A stretch of DNA of 64,000 bases, from contig JAMXBB010000011.1 of NCBI GenBank assembly GCA_024138015.1, positions 28,638,558 to 28,702,557 on the forward strand, written 5' to 3'. The position numbers and the translations under genes were made by a program. Shown one piece after another: positions 1 through 13,000 of the stretch (the first letter of the stretch is position 1; every line of letters begins with the position of its first letter). Source of the stretch: Lumnitzera littorea. Lineage: Eukaryota > Streptophyta > Magnoliopsida > Myrtales > Combretaceae. The notes beneath the pieces are model-generated. The model did not search any database, was not told the DNA's origin, and worked only from the letters and a program-made list of their open reading frames with translations.

Positions 1-129
1 AAATTGGCTTAAGATCAAATTATCTCAACAAGTCTCGAAATGGCTATAAATTCAATGAACTTTGAGACAAAGACAATCAGAAGGCATCTTACTCTAATCC
101 CTATCCCAATAACTTAACTCCTTCATCAA

Positions 130-360
130 TTGAGAGAGGTAGGAATGCTAAGTCGTGCGCCTCCTCCACTCGGACACAAACTCCAAAAGCTAGATCCTGG
201 CTTACCATGCGAATACCAAATGTTCCTAATAGGTCATTCTACAGAAGACTGTTGGAAACTAAAGCACAAGATCTAAGACCTAATTGATACTGGGTTTTTT
301 CAAATAGACTTTACCAATCCAAATGGACTAGAGGTTAAGGTAAATTTTCATTCACGATAC
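130..360 (+). pseudogene. Gypsy gag zinc-knuckle relic
   Basis: Reading from 205 gives P-C-E-Y-Q then G-H-S-T-E-D-C-W-K-L-K-H-K-I, a stop, then D-L-I-D-T-G-F-F. This matches the C-terminal CCHC-like knuckle and the following K-I-Q-D-L-I-D-x-G segment of Tat/Ogre-type gag. The stop sits where a glutamine codon is normal in the family (CAA to TAA). No gag sequence can be followed further on either side. It is non-functional. Confidence 0.6.
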
Positions 361-379
361 GTTGGATCATGCTTCAACA

Positions 380-2333
380 TGATAGGAATGTCTAAACGGA
401 TGATGGGTAAGAGTTTCAGTTAAGGGAAGCTAGGCTAATTCAGTAGAAACCAAAGAATGAGAGGCAATTATTAAGGAAGTTCAAGTACTTTATGATATAT
501 AATGTCGAAAATTGCTTAAATAAAAGTTCTTTGTTTCTTGAATAAATAGACATTTAACATCATTTTGATTAGTGTATCAATTTCAAAATAGACTTCCTTT
601 AAAAAACGAGTCCAAATTTTCACTTTGATGACACTCGACACTCAACTATTTAAGGGTTAGTGTTTAGGATTCCGCTTACCTCTTTTCATTCTAAAACACA
701 AGATATCCCTTGTCAACCCCGTTAAGCTTTTTAATTAAGTATTTCAAAAATTGAACCCTATAAAGAACTACCCTACAATGGTACAATCTGAAGGTTAGGG
801 TCGTTAAAAAGGAGAAAAGGTTAAAACTAATTTATGCTTACTCTAGTCGCCTCAATTCAACTATAATTATTACTTCTAAATACTTATTTCCTTTAAGATG
901 AAGGACTTTTGTTCTAAACACTATACATAAACTATATATATTGTGAGTCATAAAGGGGGTGATCACCTTTGTCTTAGATCAAGAAGGAAAAATAAAAGGA
1001 AAGAAGAAAAAATGAGGAAAAGCAAAAAGGGCAAGAGAAAAAATGAGAAAATTTTAAGAGAAAAATGAAAAGTTTGCTCAAGAAATAGATCTGCACAAAC
1101 AAGGTAATCAAGTCCAAAGCCTTAAAGCCTGAAACGAATTGAGGCACAAAAACCCATTCATGAATTAAGACCTACACTTTAAATAAAGGCCCCCAAAAAC
1201 ACAATCAAAGTAATCAAACCTAAAAAAGCTAGGGCAAATACCAAAATTTCCCCCTAAAATTTATGATCCCCAAAGAAATTGTAGCTAACACATGGCTTAT
1301 AGCTTACCTACAATTCCACCTTTCTTTAAAGGCCCTTCTGATTAAAGGAGATAATCTATCCTTCGTAAAAGTTACATTTGAAATTAGGGCAACACAATTT
1401 TAGTTTCACTTATAAGGTTCTTAACTTGTAAACCCGAGTTAGATGAATGAATTCTTTTAAAGAAACCTATACCTTATTATCCATTTGTTTAAACCAATGA
1501 CAAAACCTAGATTACATTGTAGTTCGAAAAAGACCTAACAAATTAATTAAATTGTATCACTTATAAGATAGACCATAATTTTTGGAATTGTTGTCAAAAG
1601 TGATAATTTAAATCGAGAGAAGGTAAGGAAGCCATGTTAAACTAACTAATCAATTATGAGATATTATTCCTATGACTAAAATGACATTTGAAAGGTCTTC
1701 AAGAAGACTTATTACCCTTATGATCACCCCAGGTGACATTAAATGATTACTCGCCTTAAGATTGAAAGCTACTGCCTCAAACAACCTAAGAAAAGAGGAT
1801 CTCCTGAAGGCAAGATTGTCAAGTGATGTAAGCAAGGTTAAGTAAAGAGAGAATTGTCAAAGACCTATATATATTGGTGGCTTTGGGACATAAGGACGCC
1901 AAATCTGTTAGTAATTCTTAAAAAAAAAATAGAAAGAAAAATAAGAAAAGAGAAAAACGACAAGTTTTCTTTAAATCAATTCCAAACTAGTCTTTTCACT
2001 TAGCTTTGACTATGTATGGCCTTAGCATTAAGTCTTGTTACTTTCAAGCATGAGTCTTACACCCATTTGTAATTTTCTTCTTCCCACTCAGTGCTAGTGA
2101 CCATTTTCATTAGTTTTAGGAGTTTTACCTAAATTTAAATAAAGAAACCCAATTCTTAAAGTCTATTCTAAAATCTCTCTTTGTCAATTTAAGGGGTCCT
2201 TGCCCCTAGCAGCCAGTTCAAGTAACCTTGGTAGCTTAATCTCTTTCTTAAATCAACCCTTGATGTCAATTTTGTCAATTCTATGAATTTGCACAGCTAA
2301 GAAAATTTTTAATAAACATGGTTAATTTAAATA
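380..2333. other. Non-coding retrotransposon remnant
   Basis: No ORF of note. AT-rich sequence with short purine runs (for example 980-1075). It probably derives from the 3' untranslated part of the same gypsy remnant, because it lies between gag/pol-type sequence and the LTR-like tail. No tRNA, splice pattern or gene homology was seen. Confidence 0.35.
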
Positions 2334-2684
2334 CCCATCAATCCAAGATAGTGTTTAAGTTGAAGCCCATCAATCCAAGATGGTGACAAAGTTTATATCC
2401 ATCAATCTAAGACGCGGTTCAAGTTAAGGCCTATCAATCCAAGATGGTGTTTAAGTTTTTGTTTAAGCCCATCAATCCAAGATGGTGCTCACATTGGTGT
2501 TAAATTTAATAAATTGGGAAACCCATCAATCTAAGATGGTAATCAAGTTAAAAGCCTATCGATCCAAGATGGTGCTATACCCATCAATTTAAGAAGGTGT
2601 TCAAGTTAAAGCCCATCAATCCAAGATGATGCACACATTGGTATTAAATTCAATAAATTGGAAAACCATCAATCCAAGATGATC
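2334..2684 (+). repeat. Interspersed 20-bp minisatellite (CCCATCAATCCAAGATGGTG)
   Basis: About ten copies of the motif occur in 350 bp, starting near 2334, 2366, 2398, 2430, 2468, 2522, 2555, 2580, 2612 and 2665, with 12-34 bp spacers. A higher-order unit is visible: the spacer with CACATTGGTGTTAAATT recurs 144 bp downstream (about 2488 and 2632). Tandem repeats between pol and the 3' LTR are common in Tat/Ogre elements, which fits its position. Confidence 0.85.
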
Positions 2685-2999
2685 ATTAAAGATCTACTCC
2701 GTTTTCTCTAAAACAACCATATTGTACCGTCCATCCAAGACAATATCTTTAAGGTTCTAGCCAGCTCATAAAACATTGTCCCGTCTCATATCTCCTTTAG
2801 GGTTATAGTCAACTCATAGAGCACTATCCCATCTTGACCAACTCTTGGAGCGTCCTCTTTCTCTCTTAACTAATCTTTTATTATTCAAATCTCCAGAGGT
2901 TCAGGCTTAGGATAGCTAGTTTTTTGTAGTACTATTTAGAATAGAATCATCCCCAAGATGAAAATAAGTCTCTTTTGTCTTTATGGTAAAGTTACCACA

Positions 3000-5350
3000 T
3001 TTTTGCCTCCTATAATTTTAGAGTTTTTTTTTTTTTTTTAAGAATAGGAAAAAGGGTCCTAATATAGAAAAATACAAAAAAATTTAGAAAAATAAAAAAA
3101 ATTCCAAAAAATTAAAAAATAATAAAAATAAAAAGATAAAAATTTTCAATAAAGTATATCTTTTTAGAATTTCTAAATCACCTAAGCAAAATCATTTCTT
3201 TTTTAAAATCAAGTTTTAGCATTTTTTAGGTTGGTTATTTTTAGTTTAAGGTAGTTTTAAAAATTTTATTAAAAAACAAAGGAGCTTAAAGTATTGGACT
3301 AAGTGTAACCTAGTCCGTGTAATTAGAGACAAGGCCAAAGGCCCTTCACATGGATCAAAGCCCATAGAGAAGCAAGCACAAAGCGCCTACGTTTTATTTT
3401 TGCCCAAGTATACGCAATGCATACATCAGCCTAGGCACGTCCTACATGTTCGGCATGTACCGAGCCATCCCCAACCCCTTTCTTCTTCCTTTCCTTCCTT
3501 AATCCTCAACTCTTTCCTAGTTTTGCCTAGCTCAATAGCCTGTGTTCATGCTCAATTTTCTTGTGTTTTCCATACGATTCCATCCTAATTTTTGGTGGAA
3601 TCGTGTGCTACACATGGCCTAGTTTTGAATTTGGCCATTTATTTGTCTAAATTCATTCTTTTACGTAGAAAAAATGGATCAAGAAAATAAAAAAAAAAAG
3701 TTTAAAACCGAAATTCTACCTTTACTTGAAATTTACAACTCTAAATTACTTTAGTAAGAATTCAAGCTAAATCTCGTTGTTTTAAGCTAAATTATTAGCC
3801 TTTAATGCATTATTTCACCTTGAATCATGAAAATTTGCCCAAATCAAAGATCACCCATAACTGCTCATCAATGTTGAAATATGCCATTAAGGAGCTTTCC
3901 CAACTTATTCAAGCTTGAAAAGCTATAAAAAGGACCTCACGCACACCATTCAAGCATCAATAATTGTCAAACATGTATCGATCTACTCTCTCACCAAGCT
4001 TTCTCACTCTAAAAACATTTACTTGTGGCCATCCACTCTCTCTCTAACCTATCTCTTTCGTTTCTCACTTTTGAAGCTCCACTACTAGCCTCCCCATGGT
4101 CAGAGCCTCCTAACTCAACTAGCATTGCTCATTACCATGACCCCTAGTTCCACCACCTTCAACCATTGCCTAAACCTAAACCCTAACCTATAGTAGCCCA
4201 ATTCAAAAACCCATGCATTACTCACCCTTGTGCCAAACTAGAGCTTCTTTCTTAGCTATAGCCACTGCCTTGCTCGGTTGCACACCATTGCCATCGTTGG
4301 TGTAACTTATAATAACTACCAACATATAACCTTAGACTGTGGCACTTATACCAATCTCATTTTCACTAATGAGATTCTCATAAATGTGCCTTTACCCATT
4401 TGAAATTGGCCTTAAACCACCCGAAGCCTTCCTCGTCAACCATTGTGTCTTCCTCTTTCCCTTTATCTCTCTCTTTCTTTCTCTTCCTTTCTCTTCCTTA
4501 GCCCCTACACATGCTAGGCACATGACCTGACCCGCTCTAGCCCCAAACCGCGCTCCACTTAAATCCTAACTTGTATGTAAGATTGGTTAGGCCCTCCGTT
4601 TTCCTTTGTGTAGTATTTTTTTTTCTTGTTCCTTTTATTTTTGTTCTATTATAAATAGAAAAAAAAAAAGCAAAAAAAGAAAGGATCTGAAAAAAAGAAG
4701 GAAGGATGAGAATGATTATTTATTTATTTTTCTGTTTTGATAAAAATAATAAATAAATAAAATAAAAAATGTTTTATCTCTTGGAAAAGTCATTTTTAAA
4801 AAGAAAAAGAGTTTTAGTTAACCCTTTTTTACAATTAGGACTTGCTTTTAGAAATCTTCCAAAAAAGAATAAATTCCCAAAATTAGACCCTTTCCTTTAG
4901 ATTTTTTCTCTTAAATAAATCAAAATGGCTAAGAAAGGTAAACCTAGCCAATTTTTTCAAAATTAAAATGAATTCACCTCTTAAGGTTTTATAAAAATGA
5001 ACTAAGAAAAATTCGATCCTTACTAGAGGGTACATAGGTACCTCAAGAGCAATTTAAAATAGGAAATTTTTTTCCCCTTTTGTGAATAAACTTAATTTCT
5101 TCTTTTTTTTTTAATTATAAATTTAGAATTAGTCAAAAAGGTATTTGAAAAATAAATCTAAATTCAAAAGGCTAAGTAGTATCCATTTAGGGTTTAATAG
5201 GTTAACCCTTGAACTCGCGATATCTGGTTTCTTAAAAATTTTCCAAAAAACTTTCAATACGCAGGCTAGTTACTAGATTAGAATCAATATGCCTAATCGA
5301 TTCTAATTTAATCACCTTTTTCTAAGTTTTACTGTATGGGGACTCCAAGT
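3000..5350 (+). repeat. LTR-like AT-rich segment with TATA box
   Basis: The segment carries a good TATA box (TATAAAA, 3924-3930) followed by a CT-rich, ATG-poor leader, as in the U3/R part of a plant LTR. Long A and T runs flank it. Near the right end, 5185-5230 (GGTTAACCCTTGAACT) resembles the minus strand around 41.72 kb. Exact LTR ends and target duplications were not found. Confidence 0.35.
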
Positions 5351-5385
5351 TTTTTCAGAAAAAAAAAATTGAGTTTTCCTTAATT

Positions 5386-6350
5386 CCTAGTGAATGGGCA
5401 TAAGGCTTAATATTGATCAAGTGAAGGAAAATAAGAAACCGAAAATTTCAAATTCAATAAAACTGAGAAAGGGCAAGATAGTGGAGAGAACACATCCAAA
5501 TTGAAGAAGGAGAGGAAAGAAGTGTTAAAGTGCTATAATTGTCAAAAGCTCGATTACATTCAGGAATATTGTCCACTCTTCAAAAAGATAAACAAAGGAT
5601 CAAGAAAGAAAACGATGGTAGTAACATGGAGTGATAGTGACTCAAGTGACTCTAATGAAAAAACATACTTTATGGAAATTGATGATAAGGTATGTTCTAC
5701 ATCATAATCCTCTTATAATGAATTGAAGGATATGTGCGATGAATTGTTAGAGCAATTTGTCAAAAGTCAAAAGAAAAATAAAATATTGAGATAAATGATG
5801 AATGAAATTTGTGATGAATTTGATGTAATCAAAAGTGAATATAATAAAGCAGTAGATGCAAAGGAAGGCCTACAGTAAGATAATGAGTACTTAAGATTAG
5901 AGGTAGACAAACTAAATAAGAATAATGAAGAATTGAGCTTAAAGAATGAAGAACTAGTTAAGGAAAATAATGAATTGAAAGAAAAGAACGAAATAATTGA
6001 AAAAAAGATTGATAGCATAACTAGCATGCATAATGATAATGTGGTTAATAGAGTAAGAAGGCTTGAAATTGAAAATGCTATATTGAAATCTAGTTTAGAT
6101 AATTCAAAGCAAACTATAGCCAAATTCGTTGATGGAGAAAATAATTTGAAAAACGTCTTTGGCTCACAAAGACAAAGATTAGATAAAAACGAAATTGGCT
6201 ATAGTAGATATAGAAGCAATGTTTATAAGTTTTATAAAAGTTACTTTGTTAAAGCAATTAATAAAAATTGTAATTATTGTGAGTGATATGGACATATTGC
6301 TCATGCATGTGCAATAAGATGTAATCTAGCTTTGAATCATAAAAGCAAGA
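5386..6350 (+). pseudogene. Copia gag remnant with coiled coil
   Basis: The sequence encodes a first zinc knuckle (K-C-Y-N-C-Q-K near 5530), then an acidic serine-rich stretch (SDSDSSDS, near 5630). A long charged coiled coil rich in N, E, L and K follows (5730-6170). A second knuckle comes last (C-N-Y-C-E, a stop, then Y-G-H-I-A-H-A-C, 6271-6312). Two knuckles around a coiled coil are typical of SIRE-type gag. Several in-frame TAA/TAG/TGA codons interrupt it. The first recognisable start is at 5501, but the true N-terminus is lost upstream. Confidence 0.7.
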
Positions 6351-6379
6351 TGGTTTAGGTCCTTAAGGGACAAGCTTAT

Positions 6380-7593
6380 GTGTTAGCAAATAACCCTAAA
6401 GGACCAAAACTAATATAGGTATCAAAGAGATAACCTCTTATTTTGTAGGGTCCTTCAAGACATAACAATAAGTGGATCTTGGATAATAGATGTTTAAGGC
6501 ATATGACAAGAGATGCAACCAAGTTCACAACACTATACTTGAAGGATGGTGGAAATGTCACATTTAGAGACAATTGGAAAGCTCATGTAATTGGTGAAGG
6601 TAACATTCCCATCAATAAGGATCTTATAATTAAGAATGTTCTTCTTATAGACAATTTAAAGCACAATCTATTTAATATAAGTCAACTATGTGATATTGGC
6701 TATAAGGTTACATTTCTAGCTTCAAAGTGTTCTATTGAATGCATTGAGAATAACCAAATTTGTTTTGAGGGCTATAGATGACAAAACATTTATAAAATCA
6801 ATTTTCATATGTTTACAGGTCCAATATCTTATCTATCCGCTTAAAATAATGATAGTTAGTTCTGGCATAGGAAGTTAGGGCATGTTGGCATATATATCTT
6901 GTCAAAACTAGTCAAACATGACCTTGTTAATGGGTTACCTAAGATTAGTTTTGATAAAGATAAAGGATACCAAGCATGTCAATATGGCAAACAAGCAAAA
7001 TCATTCTCTAAATCAAAAGATGTCATCTCAACTTCGAGGACACTTCAACTATTGCAAATGGACTTATTTGGTCCAACTCAAACTTTAAGTTTAGGAAAGA
7101 AAAGATATACCTTGGTCATTGTTGATGACTTCATTAAATACATTTGGACCTTCTTCCTTACAAGTAAGCATGAATTATATTATGTGTTCTCGAAATATTG
7201 TAAGAAGGTTCAAAATAAAAAAGGTCTTACAATTGTCTCTATTAGAAGTAATCATGGGGAAAAGTTTGAAGATAATGAAATGGAAAAGTTTTGTGATAAG
7301 AATAGCACAAAACATACCTTCTTGTTAACTAGAACTCTACAACAAAATGGAGTTGCCAAAAGGAAAAATAGGACTGTCATTGAAATGGCAAGAATAATGC
7401 TTCATAAAAACAACTTACTTAAGTATTTTTGGGCTGAGGTGATGAATACTTCTTGTTATATATCAAATCGAGTTTTTATAAGGCTTATCTTAAAGAAAAC
7501 CCCCTACGAGCTTTAGAGAGGCAAAAGACTTAACATTTCTTATTTTCATACATTTGGTAGTAAATGTTTTGTGCTAAATAATGGCAAGGATCA
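6380..7593 (+). pseudogene. Copia pol, 5' part: protease and integrase
   Basis: The protease site region reads W-I-L-D-N-R-C-L-R-H-M-T (near 6475), where the family has D-S-G, so the catalytic triplet is lost. The integrase zinc-binding region follows (W-H-R-K-L-G-H near 6863, C-Q-Y-G near 6976). In the catalytic core, the first acid is kept (Q-M-D-L-F-G-P near 7060). The second is changed (S-N-H-G) and the third is changed (N-G-V-A-K-R-K-N). The reading stops at the chromovirus insertion (7594) inside the C-terminal integrase region and continues at 14154. It is non-functional. Confidence 0.8.
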
Positions 7594-8427
7594 TAATAGG
7601 AATCAGGCCCCTAGACCAATCACTTGTAGTCAAGCTAAAAGACTTTAAGGACTCGCATTGAGAATACTAACTCGAAACCAAAGCCTAGATGGAGATCCCT
7701 ATGCTGAACTAATCTCCTACTGACCTGTCTATCATATCCTCATATGTGTCAGATCTACTCCTGCCTGACAATGATGTCATATTCTAGAAGATAGCCTAAG
7801 TCTATTTGAACCGAGGTGTTAGACCAACCATAGACATCTAATGCCAGTACAACTAACTTCTCTACAGGACTAATTGACCCTCGACCTAATCCAGATAAGT
7901 TTAACCCCTGACTGTAAGCGTTACTCTGTTTTTGCCTACCTTGTATCATATTTCTCTCATCCAGCCACCAAGCAACATGTGTCTTCTGACACAGTATTTT
8001 AGAATGATTCTTTATTTTCCATACTAAATATTCTTTGCTCCTTTTAGTATGTTTTATAAAACCTAATTGTAAAATACCCTTTTTGTCTTTTCATACATGT
8101 AAAGTAACCTTAGTAGAAGGTATATAAACCCCTACTTTCTTGCATGCAAACAATCAACTAATCAATAGAGGATTATTCACTTTGAGCAATCTTAGTGTTC
8201 TCGTTATCATTCAACTCTTATCTATTCCCTTTAGCAAGGAATAGTGAAAAGTGACCCTTGAGTTTGGATCAATGTGTCATATTCGATAGATTGTAGGCCA
8301 AGTAGGATTGATTAGTGCAACATATCCATTCGGTAATTGCCCGGACTTTGCTAACTTTTTCCCCTATTTGTTTTTTGTTTACTTCGTTGTAGTGCTTCTC
8401 TATGTGTCCGACCCCGAAGATGCATCA
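7594..8427 (+). repeat. 5' LTR of the chromovirus element
   Basis: It starts TAATAGGAATC (TG mutated to TA) and ends GATGCATCA. It aligns along its whole length with 13296-14148. A TATA box (TATATAAA) is at 8121. Its start is fixed by the GATCA target duplication just before it. Confidence 0.9.
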
Positions 8428-8434
8428 ACTTCGC

Positions 8435-8446
8435 TGGTATTTAAGC
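8435..8446 (+). other. Primer-binding site (initiator tRNA-Met type)
   Basis: TGGTATTTAAGC, 7 bp after the 5' LTR, corresponds to the usual TGGTATCAGAGC complement of initiator tRNA-Met and is followed by ACGG as in that tRNA complement. Three bases have changed. Confidence 0.7.
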
Positions 8447-8739
8447 ACGGTTCTGCAAGGGAATGCATGAAGTTACAGTGAAGTTTTAGTTCGCTTTGCT
8501 ATTGGCGGCTACTGTGTTCCTTCCACAGCTACTGTAGTGTGTTTGAGTGTAAGTAAGTGCAATTTCATTATTACTCCGCTCTTACTCTATTTATCATTAT
8601 GAAAACAAAGCAAGCTTGTTTCTATTCTATTTGAGAGGTTATCAAGTATTAAAGTTGTTAGCAAGTTGTTAATTCGCTCAAGAAGTACTATACTACGCCA
8701 AATTCGAGTGTTTAGAGAGTTATTAGTGACTAAAGTAGT

Positions 8740-9990
8740 GGCACTCAACTTAGTCATGATCATAATGGTAATAACACCCTAGGGTCAGTTGATGACAAAC
8801 TTGACAAATTGACCAACCTTGTTGAGAGTCTAGTCACAACAATACAAGTTAATAAACAATAACCCTATGGTGTATAACACCACAACATACAAGAAAATGC
8901 CATTGAGATCCAAGGTAATCAAATCAATCACCCAGTTCGACCATAGTGAGCTGGAGGAATAGCAGACCAAGCTACTAGACAAAGACTGGAGTTGGAGGAG
9001 ATTGAGGAAGATGATGAGGAGTTGGATGTTGAAGAATTTGGGGAGGAAGAAGAAGGAGTTAACTATTACTAAGTGCAAAGACGAAGATGCCAATTCTCTC
9101 GAGGGTTAGACAATGTCAAGGTTCAAATCCCGCCCTTCAATGGAAATGGGGATACAGATGAATACTTGGAGGAGGAAGAGAAGGTTGAGAAAGTGTTTGA
9201 ATGTTATAGGTATACAGATGCTGTCAAAGTGCAACTTACTGCGCTGGAGTTTACTAGGTATGCCACTATGTAGTAGAAGAATCTGAATGTAACCAGAACT
9301 AGAGATGGAAGATGAGGTGTTAGAACCTGGGATGAGATGAAAAGGTTGTTGAGAGGTAAATTTGTACCCAAGACCTATCTACAAGATACGTTTGCAAAGT
9401 CGTAAGAGCTTCGCATAGGAAGTCGATATGTTGATGATTATGTTAGAGAGTTCCAGATGCTAATGATACAAGCCGACATGGAAGAATTAGAGGCCTGTAT
9501 AGTATCAAGGTTCATTTCTAGGCTCAAGTACGAGATTCTCAATATCATGGAAGTACAGAGGTTTTATACCTTGGAAGAGGTAATAAAGATAATGTAGAAG
9601 GTTGAAAAACAGATGAGAAGTGCTCTGAGCTGACTTGGGCCGACCTAGGCCAACTTTCTCTTGACCCCTAGTTTTGCACCGACCTGTTCAAGCAAAACCA
9701 AGGAGGCCACATAGGGCTGAAGATAGGAATGACTAATCTAATGACAATTGAGTAAGCCAGTAGGGCTGAGTTAGTTAGACAGGTCGACCTGAGGTTAGGC
9801 TGACCCTAAGGATATATGAGCAAGGGCAAACCTCCAGACGGAAGACCAGCGAGGTGGAATGCTTTAAATTAGTGGGCTTTGGAAATATAGCTACTGAGTA
9901 TCCAAACTGATGCGTCATGGTGCTCTACTAAGATGTAGTAGACATCACCGATGATAGCGAACCCGAGAAGGAAGAAGATGTTAGAAAACC
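8740..9990 (+). pseudogene. Chromovirus gag remnant
   Basis: An acidic E/D-rich stretch (8975-9060) is followed by V-Q-I-P-P-F-N-G-N-G-D (near 9120), the start of the retrotransposon gag domain. The domain continues through T-W-D-E-M-K-R-L-L (near 9330) and Y-V-R-E-F-Q-M-L (near 9440) to V-E-K-Q-M-R-S (near 9600). A decayed zinc knuckle lies near 9860 (C-F-K-L...G-N-I-A-T-E-Y, two metal ligands lost). Several stops interrupt it, including TAG TAG where the family has W-W. Confidence 0.8.
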
Positions 9991-10039
9991 CAAAGCTGAA
10001 GAGGAAGAGGAGACTTGTATCTATGCTGACTAAGGAGAA

Positions 10040-13000
10040 ATGATGACCCTAGTCTTGAGACGAGTACTAAGTTCCTTACCAAACTTTGAGGAGGACTAGA
10101 GAAAGAATTTGCTCCATACGAAGTATACCGTCAAAGGCCAATTGTGTACAATTATTATGGATAGGGGAAGTTGTACTAATGTCATCATGCAGTCCTTTGT
10201 GTAGAGGTTGGGTTTGTCGACCTCAAAGCATCCCTAACCTTACAAGCTGCATTGGCTTCATGATAAGGGTGCTTTACAAGTAACTGAACAAGTGATTGTA
10301 CCGTTTAATGTTGGGAATGTGTATAAGGATGAAGTAGTATGCGATGTCATCCCATAGGAGCTTCACATATGCTACTTAGACGACCTTAGTTGTTTGACCG
10401 ACGTATTACTCGCGACGAATATAAGAACACCTATGCTTTTGTTAAGGATGGAAAGAAAATTGTGTTGCAAGCCTTGACCCCATCCTAAGTAAATGAAACC
10501 CACAATTAGCTCACCCGAGCTAGTAAGAAGAATGCCTTAGTGATGATCCAAAGAGAGCTCTGAGCTGTTGAAAAGGCTGAAGAATCTATGTTCCTGTTGA
10601 TAAGAACATATCCCTAATGAGATGCAAAGCTTGCTAAATGAGTTTTTCGATCTATTCCCTAAAGAATTGCTTAGAGGACTGCTTCCCATTCAAGGCATTG
10701 AGCATTGTATCCATCTGTAGCCTGGCGCTACCTTGCCAAACCGACCTACATATAGAATGAACTTAGAGTAGGCTACTAAGTTGAAAAGACAAGTGGACGA
10801 ACTCATAGAGCAAGGATATGTAAGGGAGAGCATGAGCCCTTATACTATATCAGCACTGCTCATCCTTAAGAAAGATGGTTTATGGCACATGTGCATCGAT
10901 AGCTGAGCAATCAACCAAATTATTGTCAAGTACAATTATTCGATACCGAGGCTCGATGACATATTAGATGAGCTTTATGGTGCCAAGATATTTTTGAAGA
11001 TTGACCTGCAAAGTGGCTACCACCAAATTCATATGAGGTCGGGCAATGAATAGAAGACTGCCTTCAAGACTAGGTATAGACCCTACGAATGGTTGGTTAT
11101 GCTGTTTGGACTTACTAATGTGCCAAGCAAATTTATGAGGTTGATGAACCATGTAATGTACCCTCTAATTGGAAGATGTGTGGCCATGTACTTTGATGAC
11201 ATATTGGTATACAGTACCAACCTGAATGACCATGTTTAACATCTTCGCAAAGTATTTGATATTTTACAAACTGATAAGTTATATGGAAATGTGAAGAAAT
11301 GTACGTTCTGCTAAAAGGAGGTGATCTTCCTAAGGTTTGTGGTGTCAGGGGAAGGACTTCTGGCAAATGAGGAGAAGATTCGCGCTGTTCTTGAGTGGCT
11401 GACACCAAAGAATATCATTGAGGTTTGAAGCTTTCATAGCCTAGCTTCTTTCTATAAGTGATTTATCAAAAACTTCAGTACCATAGCCACCCCCTTGACT
11501 GAGTTGACAAAGAAGAAAGAAGGGTTCAAGTAGAACAATCGAGTTGAGCAAAGCTTTAGAGAGATTAAGGAGAAGCTCATATCGACACCTACCCTTTAGC
11601 TACCAGATTTTAACAAACCTTTCAAATTAGAATGCGATGCATCGAGAGTGGGAATTAGTGCTATCTCGATGTAGGAGCGACAACCCATCGCCTACTATAG
11701 CGAGAAGCTTAGTGTTCTTACCCTGAACTATTTGGTGTACGAGAAAGAGTTGTGCTCTCTTTACTGAGCCTTTGCTATTTAGTAATACTATTTGCTGCTA
11801 CGAAAGTTTATTATTTATACAAACCATGAGTCTCTGAAGCATCTAAGGAGTCAGAACAAGCCTTCGAAGAGGTAAGCTAAGTGGTTAAAGTTTATGGAAG
11901 GGTTCTCATATGTCATCTGACACAAGAAAGGAAGCACAAATGTGGTCACCGATGCTTTATCACGACGGCAAACCTTGCTAACCACTTTGCAGACAAAATT
12001 ATTGGGATTCTCACTCATCATTGAGCAGTATGCTCATGACCCTCATTTTGGCCCTATCCTAGAGCAGTACGGGGATGGAATTACTGTTAAGGGATATTAT
12101 CTTAAGGAAGGCTATCTATTCAAGGACTGAAGACTGTGCATACCGAACTATTCCATGCGTGAGCTGTTGATTAGGGAAGTTCATAATGGTGGATTATTAG
12201 GTCACTTTGGGGAGACTAAGACAGCTAATTTGTTGAAAGAGAACTTTTACTAGCCAGGTTTGGCCAAGGATATCCATAAGATAGTTAGTAGTTGTAAAGT
12301 GTGTAAGCAAGCTAAGGGGAAGAGAGAACCCCATAGAGAATACATGCCACTGCCAACACCAACCTTAACTTAGGCCAACCTTAGCATAGACTTTGTCCTT
12401 AGGTTACCTCGAACATCCAAAGGCAAAGATTCTATCTTTGTTGTAGTGGACCACTTCAGTAAGATGGCGTACTTCATTTTTTGCCATTGGACTAACGATG
12501 CTTTATATATTGCTGATTTGTTTTTGCAAGAAGTTATTCAACTACATACAGTAGCAAAGACTATTGTCTTAGATTGGGACACAAAATTTTTTAGCTATTT
12601 TTGGAAGACTCTTTAGAGATGACTTGGAACCAAACTTATATTCAGCTCCAATAGCTACCCTCAAATTGATGGCTAAAATGAAGTAGTAAATAGGACGCTA
12701 GGCAATCTTCTCAGAGCTATCATGGAAAGAACTTGAAGGATTAAGATCTGTGCCTACCAATTATGGTGTTCGTATACAACCAAACTATCCATAACACTAC
12801 TAGAAAGACCCTATTTGAGGTTGTCTATGGCCTTAACCCTACTATTGCCCTAGATATGATCGGTGCTCCAACAGCTACTGAAGAGAGTCAATTTAAAGTT
12901 AACCGAGCTGAAGAACTGCATGAACTACACCAGTTTGTAAGTAGGAAGATCGCCAAATTCAATCAAAGACAATAAGAAATTTGTAGCCGAGGCTACTGAA

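Larger units (their letters stand above)
1..5350 (+). mobile_element. Degraded Tat/Ogre-like Ty3/gypsy remnant
   Basis: This block holds a short gag relic, then non-coding DNA with a minisatellite, then a long AT-rich LTR-like tail with a TATA box. Protein-coding pol is missing, so a large internal deletion is inferred. The right edge is placed near 5350 because copia gag sequence starts just after it. Around 5320-5345 there is a TGGGGACTCCAAG stretch. Similar ACTTTGG...ACTC stretches occur on the minus strand near 41.6 kb and on the plus strand near 46.25 kb, suggesting three related LTR ends. The left edge lies outside the window. Family assignment is by resemblance only. Confidence 0.4.

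Noticed and set aside
2334..2684. CRISPR-like array of regularly spaced repeats
   Set aside because: Spacers vary from 12 to 34 bp and are themselves related. The context is a plant retrotransposon, so it is a minisatellite.
5767..6123. 118-residue minus-strand ORF rich in S, L and F
   Set aside because: It is the mirror of the plus-strand coiled-coil gag (A-rich lysine and asparagine codons) and has no features of its own.
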